From an uncultured Granulosicoccaceae bacterium (lineage in GTDB: Bacteria > Pseudomonadota > Gammaproteobacteria > Granulosicoccales > Granulosicoccaceae): a DNA stretch of 35,519 nucleotides. The notes below the pieces were generated by a model. That model searched no databases, was not told where the DNA came from, and saw only the letters and a program-made list of their open reading frames with translations. A program made the translations under genes and the position numbers. This document shows positions 1 to 9,349 of this stretch, piece after piece; the first letter of the stretch is position 1, and the number at the start of each line of letters is the position of its first letter. The stretch covers positions 1 through 35,519 of the forward strand of contig CALJAA010000204.1 in the NCBI GenBank assembly GCA_938028465.1. Reading direction: 5' to 3'.

Positions 1-998
1 GTGCCCAGCCTAAGGATCGGCCCCCAAGTACCAGCGCCAGGTGATACGTACAAAGCTTTGTCGCCACTTTCAAACCAACCTACCATTTGTGGGTATTTGG
101 TTTTTACTAAAATGCCAAACGGCCAGATCTGCCCGCCATGCGTATGGCCAGCCAAAGTTAAATCATAACCATGTTGCTTAATCGCCTCCCAGCCATCGGG
201 GCGATGATATAAGGCAACATTAAAACGATCGGGGTCGCCGCCCAGGCCATCCAAAATCGCCGGCAACGCATCCGGTACATCTCGATCATCAATACCGATA
301 AATCGCAGCTCGCCAATCGTTGCTGCTGCATCACGCAGTATCTGCACATCGTTTGCTTCGATTGCGCTGATTGCCGCGTTTAAGTCAACGTAACGCTCGT
401 GATTGCCAAGACACATGAACGTTGGGCGTTCGATTTTACTTAAATTAGCTAACTGTTCTGTATCAACGCTGCTCTGATCCAACAGATCACCAGTGATCAC
501 TACAATGTCTGGCTTGTGGTTGAGTACTTGAGTAATGATCTTTTCAAGGTACTTGGCTGATCTTGATCCCACATGCACATCACTAATATGAACGATACGC
601 ACTTGGTTAGTCAGCTTTGATGATTCTATGCTTAGGTGTTTATTGTGGATCGTATTAGCGCTACGCCACGCAATAGGAATAATCACTATCCAAGTAAGCA
701 ATGCTAGTAATCCAACTATGGGTGCATCTAAAAAAAGCCGTAGCACTATGCCTACCATTACTATCGGTAGGAGTAGCGCGCCTAAGCCAAGATATTGCAT
801 CCAATACCACCGACTACGAGAGTGGCTAGACTGGAACTCGCGCATGACTAGCACCATCAGCACAGGCGAAAAGAGTGCCGCAATGAATAATGGCAAAGTG
901 ACATGCCAACTGTTTAGCCAGGTGATAACTAAAATAGCCGGCGCAAGCAGCGTGAGCCAAACGATTAACGACCCAACTAATAACCAACGAGGTGACAT
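1..998 (-). CDS. Membrane-anchored metallophosphoesterase (3' end cut by window)
   Basis: Calcineurin-like phosphoesterase of the type with an N-terminal membrane domain (YaeI/YkoQ-like). About 332 codons are visible and the gene runs off the left edge. Four hydrophobic segments (about residues 6-28, 32-51, 67-90 and 92-111) precede the catalytic domain. That domain carries the binuclear metal motifs in order: SDVHVG with D140 and H142, GDLLD at 170-174, GNHE at 198-201, and GHTHGG at 284-289. The catalytic domain should sit at the membrane surface; the substrate cannot be read from the sequence (pyrophosphate bonds of lipid or nucleotide carriers are typical of relatives). The start is the first ATG of the frame; it lacks a good Shine-Dalgarno sequence, so a later start is possible. 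It lies 63 bases downstream of murJ on the same strand and may be co-transcribed. Family is secure, substrate is not. Confidence 0.85.
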   Translation of the reverse strand, partial: MSPRWLLVGSLIVWLTLLAPAILVITWLNSWHVTLPLFIAALFSPVLMVLVMREFQSSHSRSRWYWMQYLGLGALLLPIVMVGIVLRLFLDAPIVGLLALLTWIVIIPIAWRSANTIHNKHLSIESSKLTNQVRIVHISDVHVGSRSAKYLEKIITQVLNHKPDIVVITGDLLDQSSVDTEQLANLSKIERPTFMCLGNHERYVDLNAAISAIEANDVQILRDAAATIGELRFIGIDDRDVPDALPAILDGLGGDPDRFNVALYHRPDGWEAIKQHGYDLTLAGHTHGGQIWPFGILVKTKYPQMVGWFESGDKALYVSPGAGTWGPILRLG

Positions 999-1061
999 AA
1001 ATTTAAATTGACTTTATTAAAAGGGGTTGCTGTTTCGCTCGTAGCAATAGCGATGAGTAAA

Positions 1062-2615
1062 TCAGCTACTGCTGAGGTGCCGCGGCCGCACACCCGTTAG
1101 CGACAACATAATTGCATAGCTCAGAGCACCGGCGCCGATAACACCTAATAAACGACTAGCGCGGCTCACAGCGGTTAGTTCGTGCCAATCGAAGCGACTG
1201 ACAGAAAATATCACTACAGCCATCACGATAATGGCCGGCAACACCCGCAATGCAAATCGTTTGAGTTCGGCTGGTAGATGATAGATACCATCTTTTTTAA
1301 GCTTGCTGTAGAGCATCCAAGCTTGTTGCCAGGCTGACAGTGTTGTGGCTAGCGCTAAGCCAGTGTGTGGCGCGGTAAAATCCATCAAGACCAAAGGTAT
1401 GACTAGTATTAAGTTGAAGGCCATGTTGGAAATCAGCGCGATGATGCCAATGCGTACTGGCGTTTTGGTATTTTGACGGGAGAAGAACGCCGGTGCAAAT
1501 ATCTTGATTAAAATGAATGCCGGTAAGCCAAGTGAGTAGGCGATCAAACTGTAGCTAGCCATCAAAGAATCACCTTGTGTGAATTTCCCGTATTCAAACA
1601 GCGTGGTAAGCATAGGCTCAGCAAGTACGATTAAGCCGATGCAAGCTGGTAAGCCTAAAACCAACATAAGTCTTAGCGCCCAAGATATCGTTGCGCTAAA
1701 TTGTGATGCCGATTGATTGGAAAAATCTTTTGATAAGCGCGGCAAAATAACGGTGCCGATGGTCACGCCAAGCAAACCTAGTGGAAACTCCATTAAGCGG
1801 TCAGAGTAATACAGCCAACTTAAACTACCCGCGGCTAGAAATGAGGCAATGATGGTATCGAGCAATAAATTGATCTGCGCTACTGACGAGCCTAGTATTG
1901 CCGGAGCCATCAGGTTGAGAATGCGCCGCACGCCACTGTGTTTCCAACTCCAGCGTGGCCGGGGTAGTAATCCAAGCTGTTGTAAAAACGGTATTTGAAA
2001 TAGCAACTGAATCACGCCGGCGGCAAACACACCCCAAGCGAGGGCGACGATCGGTGTCTCGAACATCGGTGAAGCCCATAAGGCCGCCACGATCATGCAA
2101 ATGTTCAATATCACCGGTGTAGCGGAGGGCACTGCAAATTTACCGAAAGTGTTAAGCATGCTGCCAGCAAAAGACACCAGCGAGACAAAGGCCAAGTAAG
2201 GAAAGGTGATGCGCAACATATGCGTTGCTAATTCGAATTGTTCAGGTGAATCGATGTAACCGGGCGCGAAGCCCATGATCAATATCGGTGCGAGCATTAC
2301 GCCCAATGTGCTGATAATCAACAAGATTATGGTGAGGGTGCCTGCCACATGCCCAGCTAGGTCAAGCATGGCTGCGCGGCTGCGAGTTTCCTTGTATTCG
2401 CTTAGGACGGGGATAAAGGCTTGGGCGAAAGCGCCCTCAGCAAACAATCTGCGCAGAAAGTTGGGTATTTTGAAGGCCACTAGCCAAACGTCGGTGGTAG
2501 CGCCTGCACCAAATACGATTGCGATCACTTGATCCCGCACGAAGCCCAAAATACGGGACAGCAGAGTCATAATGCCGACTATGCCACCGGATTTAACGAG
2601 GCTATTTCCAGTCAT
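1062..2615 (-). CDS. murJ: Lipid II flippase MurJ (MviN)
   Basis: MurJ flips the lipid-linked peptidoglycan precursor across the inner membrane. The 517-residue length and many hydrophobic segments fit the MVF/MOP family (14 transmembrane helices). The N terminus is the family signature: SLVKSGGIVGIMTLLSRILG followed by FVRDQVIA and, near residues 52-60, PNFLRRLFAEGAFAQAF. It is transcribed away from rpsT, with only 74 bases between the two starts, the usual gammaproteobacterial arrangement. In many relatives ribF, ileS and lspA lie on the far side of rpsT or murJ; they are absent here. Confidence 0.96.
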   Translation of the reverse strand: MTGNSLVKSGGIVGIMTLLSRILGFVRDQVIAIVFGAGATTDVWLVAFKIPNFLRRLFAEGAFAQAFIPVLSEYKETRSRAAMLDLAGHVAGTLTIILLIISTLGVMLAPILIMGFAPGYIDSPEQFELATHMLRITFPYLAFVSLVSFAGSMLNTFGKFAVPSATPVILNICMIVAALWASPMFETPIVALAWGVFAAGVIQLLFQIPFLQQLGLLPRPRWSWKHSGVRRILNLMAPAILGSSVAQINLLLDTIIASFLAAGSLSWLYYSDRLMEFPLGLLGVTIGTVILPRLSKDFSNQSASQFSATISWALRLMLVLGLPACIGLIVLAEPMLTTLFEYGKFTQGDSLMASYSLIAYSLGLPAFILIKIFAPAFFSRQNTKTPVRIGIIALISNMAFNLILVIPLVLMDFTAPHTGLALATTLSAWQQAWMLYSKLKKDGIYHLPAELKRFALRVLPAIIVMAVVIFSVSRFDWHELTAVSRASRLLGVIGAGALSYAIMLSLTGVRPRHLSSS

Positions 2616-2622
2616 TATGCGG

Positions 2623-2651
2623 TTGACTCAAGAGATAGGACATTGCATAAT
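2623..2651 (+). promoter_or_regulatory. Sigma-70 promoter of rpsT
   Basis: TTGACT at 2623-2628 and CATAAT at 2646-2651 are separated by exactly 17 bases. This is a near-consensus housekeeping promoter that ends about 38 bases before the rpsT start. It lies wholly in the rpsT/murJ intergenic space. Confidence 0.75.
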
Positions 2652-2689
2652 ACCCGGCTGAACGCAATTTTAATTAAATGAGGTAGTCC

Positions 2690-2950
2690 GTGGCAAATTC
2701 TGCTCAGGCACGAAAGCGAGTCCGCCAGGCCGAAAAAGCCAGGCAACGCAATGCAAGTCAACGTTCGATGTTGCGCACCAAGGTAAAAGCGGTGTTTAGC
2801 ACGATCGAAGCAGGTGATAAGTCTGCCGCTGAAGCTGCATACAAAGAAGCTGTTCCAGTTCTTGATCATATGGCCCGTAAAGGCCTGATCCACAAAAATA
2901 AGGCAGCGCGCTATAAAAGCCGTTTTAATGCCCAGGTTCGTGCTCTTTAG
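2690..2950 (+). CDS. rpsT: 30S ribosomal protein S20
   Basis: Small basic primary 16S rRNA binding protein of the 30S subunit. The 86-residue length is typical, as is the N terminus [18 protein letters not shown] and the C-terminal [20 protein letters not shown] helix. The start codon is GTG, preceded by AGGT at 2681-2684 at suitable spacing. Non-AUG initiation is also known for rpsT in Escherichia coli, where S20 represses its own translation, so the GTG may serve the same control here (inference). A strong promoter lies just upstream. The gene is convergent with proB, and I see no clear terminator in the 131 bases between them. Confidence 0.97.
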   Translation: MANSAQARKRVRQAEKARQRNASQRSMLRTKVKAVFSTIEAGDKSAAEAAYKEAVPVLDHMARKGLIHKNKAARYKSRFNAQVRAL

Positions 2951-3081
2951 TACTAACCAATGAAATCCTGAGTGCTCGGGGCGTTCTAGCTCTGGGCTCT
3001 CAAGCTCTAACTCAAGTTCCCGCACCAACACTTTCACTGATACCGGTTTCGGCAACAACTGCTGAGAGCACCCGCGTGGCA

Positions 3082-4202
3082 TCAGCGCTCCACAATTAAA
3101 TTGTCGCGATGAATCAACTCTGGCCCGTGCGTGTAGCCCAATAAGCCGATAAATTGATCACTTGCATGCCCCATTAATTTGCGGGTATCTGCTGCGCTGT
3201 AGTTCACTAATCCCTTAGCAATGACTTGCTGATTCTCGTCAACGCAGGCAACGAGCTCGCCTCGATTGAATTCGCCAGTGCATTCGGTCACACCAACTGC
3301 CAACAAGCTTGATCCTTTTTCTTTTAAAACTCGGCAAGCGCCACTATCGAGCTGCACTTGCCCAGCAACACGCAAGTGATTCGCTAGCCATTGTTTTCTG
3401 GCCATGCGTGGGGGTTGGTTGCTTGTGAGCATGGTGCCAAGTTCTTCACCGTTTTGAAGCTTGAGCAGCACATCGGGTTCACGGCCTGATGCAATGATAG
3501 TAGTGGTACCACTTTGCGCTGCGCGCTCTGCTGCAAGTATTTTAGTGAGCATGCCGCCACTGCCCAGCATCGTGCCACTAGGCCCAGCGAGTTTTTGAAC
3601 AGATGGGTCACTTGCATTTGCACGCTCTAGCAATTTGGCATCACTATGTGTGCGAGGGTCTTTATCAAACAGCCCTTCTTGATCGGTTAGTAGTACCAGC
3701 ACATCGGCATCTATTAGATTGCAAACAAGCGCTGCTAGCGTGTCGTTATCACCTAAACGAATTTCATCGGTTGTGACCGTATCGTTTTCGTTAACGATAG
3801 GTATCACGCGATGATTCATTAACGCCTTTAGCGTTGAACGTGCGTTAAGGTAACGACGTCGATCAGCTAAATCTTCGTGTGTTAACAGTATCTGCGCTGT
3901 TTGATGGTTTCGGCGTTTGAATGCGGCTTCATAGGCTTGTATCAGGCCCATTTGGCCAACTGCTGCGGCCGCTTGGAGTTCATGTATGACGGTTGGGCGT
4001 TTAGTCCAGCCCAGTCGCACTAAGCCTTCAGCGATAGAGCCGCTGGATACCAACACCACCTGACAGTCTTCATTCATTAGCTGTGCAAGCTGAGTGGTCC
4101 ATTGTTCTATGCGATCGGTATCGAGCCCGCGACCATCGTTGGTTAGTAACGAGCTACCAACCTTGACTACCCATCGTTTGGATTGAGTCAGGCGATCACG
4201 CA

Positions 4203-4203
<1 letters not shown>
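3082..4203 (-). CDS. proB: Glutamate 5-kinase
   Basis: Phosphorylates glutamate to gamma-glutamyl phosphate, the first step of proline synthesis. The 373-residue length matches the two-domain bacterial enzyme. The N-terminal amino-acid kinase domain carries [10 protein letters not shown] near residues 12-21, [11 protein letters not shown] near 50-60 and the glutamate/proline-binding region with NENDTV near 138-143. A PUA domain fills about residues 275-365. It follows obgE directly: the obgE stop and the proB start share one base (TAATG), so translation is probably coupled. The obgE-proB pairing is common in Gammaproteobacteria. The partner proA is not in this window. Confidence 0.96.
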
Positions 4204-5297
<1,094 letters not shown>

Positions 5298-5364
5298 CTA
5301 TGGGAAGGATGGAAGTGCGAGGCGGAACAGAGTTTAGCGCAATTCAAGATGCGACACTTGCTAT

Positions 5365-5748
5365 ATGAGTAATGAAAAGCCATCTTGTCAGGTAGTCCTT
5401 TTCCCATTGTGTGACCCACGTGGTGCATTGAGTGAAGTTCTGAACAATCCAGCTGAGTCTGGGACGCGTCTCAACGCCTTGATCTTGGCCTGGAGGCTCG
5501 AACTATCAGAGGGTGTGAGCATATCAGCCGCTGCCTCTGCGATGCTAGCAGTGGCTGCAGCGCAGCCTCAGGGCGAGCGTTCTGAGCGGCAACTCCGGCT
5601 GTTAGCCGAACTGCGCAGAATCAGCAGCAGTAACGCTTTGCGCCCACGTGCTGAGTGGCAGCGTTTGCTCAAGCGAGGTGGTGTGAGCTCAAAATCCAGA
5701 CAAAGAAAAACCCGCACTGGGCGGGTTAGTCCTGAAACCGACAGCTAA
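5365..5748 (+). CDS. Hypothetical protein between obgE and rpmA
   Basis: Not recognised. It would encode 127 residues, alanine- and leucine-rich in the middle (about 38-90) with a basic C-terminal third. There is no signal peptide, membrane segment or known motif. No good Shine-Dalgarno sequence precedes the ATG; a GCTATA-like -10 sits immediately before it, which would suit a leaderless message (inference). Its last codons run through the hairpin that terminates rplU-rpmA on the opposite strand, so the C terminus may be poorly constrained. No overlapping gene competes for the space, and an open frame of this length is reasonable evidence. It could still be non-coding. Confidence 0.45.
   Translation: MSNEKPSCQVVLFPLCDPRGALSEVLNNPAESGTRLNALILAWRLELSEGVSISAAASAMLAVAAAQPQGERSERQLRLLAELRRISSSNALRPRAEWQRLLKRGGVSSKSRQRKTRTGRVSPETDS
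5701..5727 (-). terminator. Intrinsic terminator of rplU-rpmA
   Basis: On the minus strand AACCCGC, a 5-base loop and GCGGGTT form a 7-bp hairpin (arms 5709-5715 and 5721-5727), followed by TTTCTTTG. It lies about 48 bases downstream of the rpmA stop, inside the 3' end of the opposing hypothetical ORF. Confidence 0.75.
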
Positions 5749-5774
5749 CTGACGGTTAGTGCGCAGTAGCGTGC

Positions 5775-6044
5775 TTAAGAGGCAGCAGGCGCTTCAATAA
5801 TATTGACAAATTTGCGGTTGTTAGGCCCTTTTTGCTTAAATTCAACAATGCCGTTAGCTTTAGCGAATAGTGTGTGGTCCTTGCCGCAACCGACATTAAC
5901 TCCCGGGTGAAAGCGTGTACCACGCTGACGAACCAAGATATTCCCTGCTAGTACTTCTTCGCCGCCAAATCGCTTTACGCCTAGGCGTTTGGATTCTGAA
6001 TCGCGACCGTTGCGAGTACTACCGCCTGCTTTTTTATGTGCCAT
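5775..6044 (-). CDS. rpmA: 50S ribosomal protein L27
   Basis: L27 of the large subunit, whose N-terminal tail reaches toward the peptidyl transferase centre. The 89-residue length and the [21 protein letters not shown] terminus are diagnostic. There is no Firmicutes-type cleavable N-terminal extension. It follows rplU by 37 bases and is followed by an intrinsic terminator, giving a two-gene rplU-rpmA unit. Confidence 0.97.
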   Translation of the reverse strand: MAHKKAGGSTRNGRDSESKRLGVKRFGGEEVLAGNILVRQRGTRFHPGVNVGCGKDHTLFAKANGIVEFKQKGPNNRKFVNIIEAPAAS

Positions 6045-6081
6045 TTCGGCTCCTTAAATCGGTTTGTTGAACCAGCGCTGC

Positions 6082-6396
6082 TTACCCAGCGTTGATGCCA
6101 GTTATTTCGAGTTCTGTGTAGTTTTGACGGTGGCCCATCTGCTTACGGTGGTGCTTACGGCGGCGAAACTTGATGATAGTGACTTTCTTGCCACGGCCGT
6201 GAGATAGCACCTTAGCGCTAACTGACGCGCTTGGTAGCATTGGAGAGCCAATCGTAACGTTTTCGCCTTCGCCTACCATGAGTACGCTATCTAGCTTGAT
6301 TTCACTGCCTTCATCGGCTGTGAGTGTTTCAACTCGGAGCTTATCGCCCTGGCTGACTCGGTATTGTTTACCGCCGGTTTTAATGACCGCGTACAT
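6082..6396 (-). CDS. rplU: 50S ribosomal protein L21
   Basis: L21 of the large subunit, binding 23S rRNA near L20. The start is set at the ATG giving [14 protein letters not shown] (104 residues) because GGAG lies 6 bases upstream of it. An in-frame ATG seven codons earlier would add a non-family peptide and has no such site. The C-terminal part contains the conserved [20 protein letters not shown] segment. It is the first gene of rplU-rpmA and is divergent from ispB, the standard gammaproteobacterial order. Confidence 0.97.
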   Translation of the reverse strand: MYAVIKTGGKQYRVSQGDKLRVETLTADEGSEIKLDSVLMVGEGENVTIGSPMLPSASVSAKVLSHGRGKKVTIIKFRRRKHHRKQMGHRQNYTELEITGINAG

Positions 6397-6513
6397 GTAT
6401 TTCTCCAACTCATTCATCTGAGCCTAGCCACCCTGAAGCGCTAAGCGTTTGCCGTGTAATATGGCAGTGTCTATTTCGACGCCCATAGGCGTGCGGCACG
6501 TAACCGCGAAAAG
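6397..6513 (-). promoter_or_regulatory. rplU 5' leader with small hairpins (candidate control region)
   Basis: If the promoter at 6520-6548 is right, the rplU message has an untranslated leader of about 115 bases. It contains a 5-bp hairpin (ACGCC, loop TATG, GGCGT) and an AGCGCT palindrome. Ribosomal-protein operons often use such leaders for autogenous control, and L21 leaders are known in Firmicutes. Control here is inference only. No known consensus was matched. Confidence 0.3.
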
Positions 6514-6519
6514 CCCGTT

Positions 6520-6548
6520 AGCATAGCGCCTGGTAAATAAAAGGTCAA
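6520..6548 (-). promoter_or_regulatory. Sigma-70 promoter of rplU-rpmA
   Basis: Read on the minus strand, TTGACC (6548-6543) and TATGCT (6525-6520) are 17 bases apart. This is a good housekeeping promoter, and the only near-consensus one I found upstream of rplU. Confidence 0.7.
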
Positions 6549-6620
6549 TGTGCCTGGAGCGTTTTTTCGACAATATTTTGGCCAAAAGTAAACTCTTTTG
6601 CCAGCGTAACACTCCCGGTT

Positions 6621-6650
6621 TTGCTATCGTTCAGGCAAATAGCTTGTAAT
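6621..6650 (+). promoter_or_regulatory. Possible ispB promoter
   Basis: TTGCTA at 6621-6626 and TGTAAT at 6645-6650 are separated by 18 bases. The next ATG is only 10 bases downstream at 6660, so transcripts would be leaderless or nearly so. The match is moderate. Confidence 0.3.
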
Positions 6651-6659
6651 ACCCGTTCC

Positions 6660-7643
6660 ATGCCTAATCCTTCGGAATCCCCAAGCGATCTAGTCGCTAA
6701 TTCCATGCAAGATGTCGATCAGCTGATTCGCAACCGGTTGGCCTCTGATGTGGTTTTGATCAACCAGGTGTCTGGCTACATCATTGGTAGCGGTGGCAAG
6801 CGTTTGCGCCCTCGATTGGTTTTGTTGGCGGCTGGTGCCTGTGGGCATTCTTTTGCTGACGCCGATGACAATGTTATTTTGCTGGCTGCCATTGTTGAAT
6901 TTATCCACACAGCCACGCTATTGCATGACGATGTTGTCGATGCCTCTGAGCTCCGCCGCGGCAACGACACCGCAAATTCAGTCTGGGGTAATGAGGCGGC
7001 AGTGCTGGTAGGGGACTTTCTCTATTCTCGTGCTTTCGAGATGATGGTTGATGTGAATAACATGTCGATTATGGGCATTCTTGCTAGCACCACTAACCGT
7101 ATCGCTGAAGGCGAGGTGATGCAGTTGCTCAATGTGCGCGAACCCGATCTCACCGAAGAACAATACATCCATGTTATCGAGGCTAAAACCGCGTGCTTGT
7201 TTAGAGCGGCAGGAGAGCTTGGTGCAATTTGCGCAGGGCAAACACAGTATCAACAAAGCCTTGCCGACTACGGTATGCACTTAGGTACGGCGTTTCAAAT
7301 TACTGATGACGTGCTTGACTATCAAAGCCAGAGTGATGAGATGGGCAAGAACGTCGGTGATGATTTAGCAGAAGGTAAAACGACATTGCCGCTTATCTAT
7401 GCAATGCAACAGGCTGGTGACGCAAATCGTGAAGTGATTGCAACGGCAATACGCGAAGCCAACTTAGATTCACTACCTCAGGTGTTATCGATTGTGAGTG
7501 AAACCAAGGCGATAGAGCAATCCATTGAAAGAGCAAACGTTGCAGTGAAGCAGGCTGTTCAGTCGTTGGGTGGATTGCCAGAGTCTGCTTATAAAGACGC
7601 CTTAATATCGATTGCAGAATACGCGGTGTCACGAACGAGTTAG
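6660..7643 (+). CDS. ispB: Octaprenyl (polyprenyl) diphosphate synthase
   Basis: Trans-isoprenyl diphosphate synthase that makes the long side chain of ubiquinone or menaquinone from farnesyl diphosphate and isopentenyl diphosphate. Family motifs are present: GGKRLRP, the first aspartate-rich motif in LLHDDVVD, and the second in QITDDVLDY. The start was set at the ATG at 6660, giving 327 residues, close to E. coli IspB (323). A TTG 39 bases upstream is in frame but would add an unsupported peptide. No Shine-Dalgarno sequence is evident before 6660, in keeping with a leaderless message. It is divergent from rplU. Its stop codon abuts a REP-like palindrome. Confidence 0.93.
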   Translation: MPNPSESPSDLVANSMQDVDQLIRNRLASDVVLINQVSGYIIGSGGKRLRPRLVLLAAGACGHSFADADDNVILLAAIVEFIHTATLLHDDVVDASELRRGNDTANSVWGNEAAVLVGDFLYSRAFEMMVDVNNMSIMGILASTTNRIAEGEVMQLLNVREPDLTEEQYIHVIEAKTACLFRAAGELGAICAGQTQYQQSLADYGMHLGTAFQITDDVLDYQSQSDEMGKNVGDDLAEGKTTLPLIYAMQQAGDANREVIATAIREANLDSLPQVLSIVSETKAIEQSIERANVAVKQAVQSLGGLPESAYKDALISIAEYAVSRTS

Positions 7644-7719
7644 TGTCATCCCCGCGCAGGCGGGGATGACACTGCGCTGGATGACCTTTCGCAGGGATGA
7701 CTATGAGCGGGAATGACAA
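7643..7719 (+). repeat. REP-like palindromic element A (complete copy plus degenerate copies)
   Basis: GTGTCATCCCCGC (7643-7655), loop GCAG, GCGGGGATGACAC (7660-7672) form a perfect 13-bp hairpin. It begins on the last base of the ispB stop. Two degenerate half-copies follow, near 7680-7701 (GGATGAC) and 7707-7717 (GCGGGAATGAC). Similar elements occur at 18425, 20021, 22425 and 33954. The stem could also slow or terminate transcription from both sides, although no T-tract follows. The last part overlaps the final codons of the opposing metallopeptidase. Confidence 0.85.
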
Positions 7720-9245
7720 TACGCGCGACGCAGCAAACCCACCAACAATATCAATAACAAAATAAAGTCAGACCGACCAAGGCCGCTGCTGCCTGCACTA
7801 GAGCCTGCTGGTGCACCATCCGATTGTGCGATGGCTTCGCTTGATTCTGCTAGTGCATCGATGCTTCGACGGTTGTTTAATGTGTTGATGTCGCTCATGG
7901 CAACAAGCTGGATGGTGCTGACTATTCGTAGCGTTGGTAGCTCCTGCAGAGTAATAACAAACGACACAGTTTTACTAGCTAGTGCGGCGATATTAGCGTG
8001 CTGGCAGAGTAGTGCGCCTTGATTAAGGCTGCAATTGGTTGGCACGCTACTTAGGATGCTGCCACTAGGGAAGGTGGTTCGGGTTTGTGTTTGGCGTACA
8101 TTGCGTTGTGTGTCCGTGTTGCTAACCGTTAGTGTTACTCGGCGCTGATATTTGTCAGTTGATATCGCAGTCGATGACAGCTCTAACGCTAAGTCGATGT
8201 TGTCCAAATTACAGTTGCGGGCGATTGCTGGCCGCATGTTGTTAAGGCTGCAAGGAGACAAGGTAGAGGTTGTGTCGCTGTTGAGTCTTTCTACCATTAG
8301 AGTATTGCCTTCACTCAATTCATTACCACTGCAGCGCGGATCGTCATCATGCAAAGCGCCTAAGTTGTGTGAAATTTCATGTGCGGCGAGCAATACATCG
8401 AACGCGAATGGCGTGGAAACGCTTAAATCGTAACCGTCAGTTCGGCAAACGGTATCAATCCAGCCCAGACCAACCACACTGTTGCTATCGCGATGGCCAC
8501 TAAATAAATGCACCAGCGATAGAGGCTTGGTAAGTAAGGGTTGAGTTGCGCGAAAATCTCGAAAGCCGAGTAGTACATCTTCAAGCCGGCCGTCAATCTC
8601 TAGTAGAGGGTCAGTATCGAGTGTGTTTAATTCGAGAATTGACTCGATACTGATGGCTAAACCGAGTTGCTGTTGGTAAATGCCATCAACACCGTTGATT
8701 GTTTCTAGGGCTTTCGCAAGGCCACGGCCTTGGTGCCAACTATCAAATTCTGTATCGATGGCGATACCGATTCTGATTGCGCGAGTGACGCTCTGAGGCG
8801 CGTCTACTCTAGCGCCTATACGAGTGCTCATCTCTGAGCTAGGTTCAAACATCACCCATTCGGTTTTAGTTTCATCGCCGCTTAATGCAAGTTGGTAAAG
8901 ATGATCGTTAACCCAGATGTAACCGGTGGGTTTTCCGTTACTTATGCTGATGCGTGCCCATGATTGCTCGTAGCCTTCAACCACGCCTTGTAATAGAGTG
9001 GGTAACGCCGCGGTGTTATCAGTAGTTGTGTTTAGCAGTGTTGAAGGAATCAGCTTGAGCGTGAAATCTTTACCCATTGCTGAAAAGCTAATTTGAGTAT
9101 TGTTGCCTGAGTCGGCTCTTGTTTGATAGGTATTGTTGGTGAGCATCAGGACTGGATGCACTACGGGTTCACTTGCGATACTGGCTAGCGGCAATAGCAG
9201 TAGCAAATAAAAAGGGCAGATCCATCTGAAGAATAAATTTTTCAC
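7701..9245 (-). CDS. Secreted adamalysin-like zinc metallopeptidase with DUF11 domain and C-terminal anchor
   Basis: The 514-residue protein is predicted to be exported. GTG start, signal peptide about 1-25 (hydrophobic core, then ASIAS). The catalytic domain carries HEISHNLGALHD at 289-300, the HExxHxxGxxHD zinc site of the metzincin M12/reprolysin group. Residues about 350-465 resemble a DUF11 beta-sandwich, including two cysteines (about 20 residues before and after a turn) and the terminal NTLNNRRS. The tail has a Ser/Gly/Ala linker (DGAPAGSSAGSSGLG), a hydrophobic stretch of about 15 residues and an LLRR motif. That layout resembles GlyGly-CTERM sorting signals cut by rhombosortase, but serine replaces the usual glycine pair. 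The last five residues come from a REP-like repeat. Substrate unknown; M12-like peptidase is secure, the sorting type is inference. Confidence 0.8.
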   Translation of the reverse strand: MKNLFFRWICPFYLLLLLPLASIASEPVVHPVLMLTNNTYQTRADSGNNTQISFSAMGKDFTLKLIPSTLLNTTTDNTAALPTLLQGVVEGYEQSWARISISNGKPTGYIWVNDHLYQLALSGDETKTEWVMFEPSSEMSTRIGARVDAPQSVTRAIRIGIAIDTEFDSWHQGRGLAKALETINGVDGIYQQQLGLAISIESILELNTLDTDPLLEIDGRLEDVLLGFRDFRATQPLLTKPLSLVHLFSGHRDSNSVVGLGWIDTVCRTDGYDLSVSTPFAFDVLLAAHEISHNLGALHDDDPRCSGNELSEGNTLMVERLNSDTTSTLSPCSLNNMRPAIARNCNLDNIDLALELSSTAISTDKYQRRVTLTVSNTDTQRNVRQTQTRTTFPSGSILSSVPTNCSLNQGALLCQHANIAALASKTVSFVITLQELPTLRIVSTIQLVAMSDINTLNNRRSIDALAESSEAIAQSDGAPAGSSAGSSGLGRSDFILLLILLVGLLRRAYCHSRS

Positions 9246-9349
9246 GAAACCAGTATATCAGCGGTGCGCGTGCTCACGATAGTAAGCGCGATTACAACAA
9301 CCGTGCTAAGCCATGTATTTGCTTAGTAATTGTGCGGTGTTCGTGGGTT

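Noticed and set aside
628..1011. 127-codon plus-strand ORF
   Set aside because: Antisense to the membrane part of the metallophosphoesterase, whose frame has coherent transmembrane segments and catalytic motifs.
2615..3082. 155-codon minus-strand ORF across rpsT
   Set aside because: It lies antisense to the unmistakable rpsT and its promoter, and has no family features; shadow frame.
6424..6612. 62-codon minus-strand ORF upstream of rplU
   Set aside because: It contains the rplU -35 and -10 elements, has an odd composition and no Shine-Dalgarno sequence; it is promoter and leader DNA.
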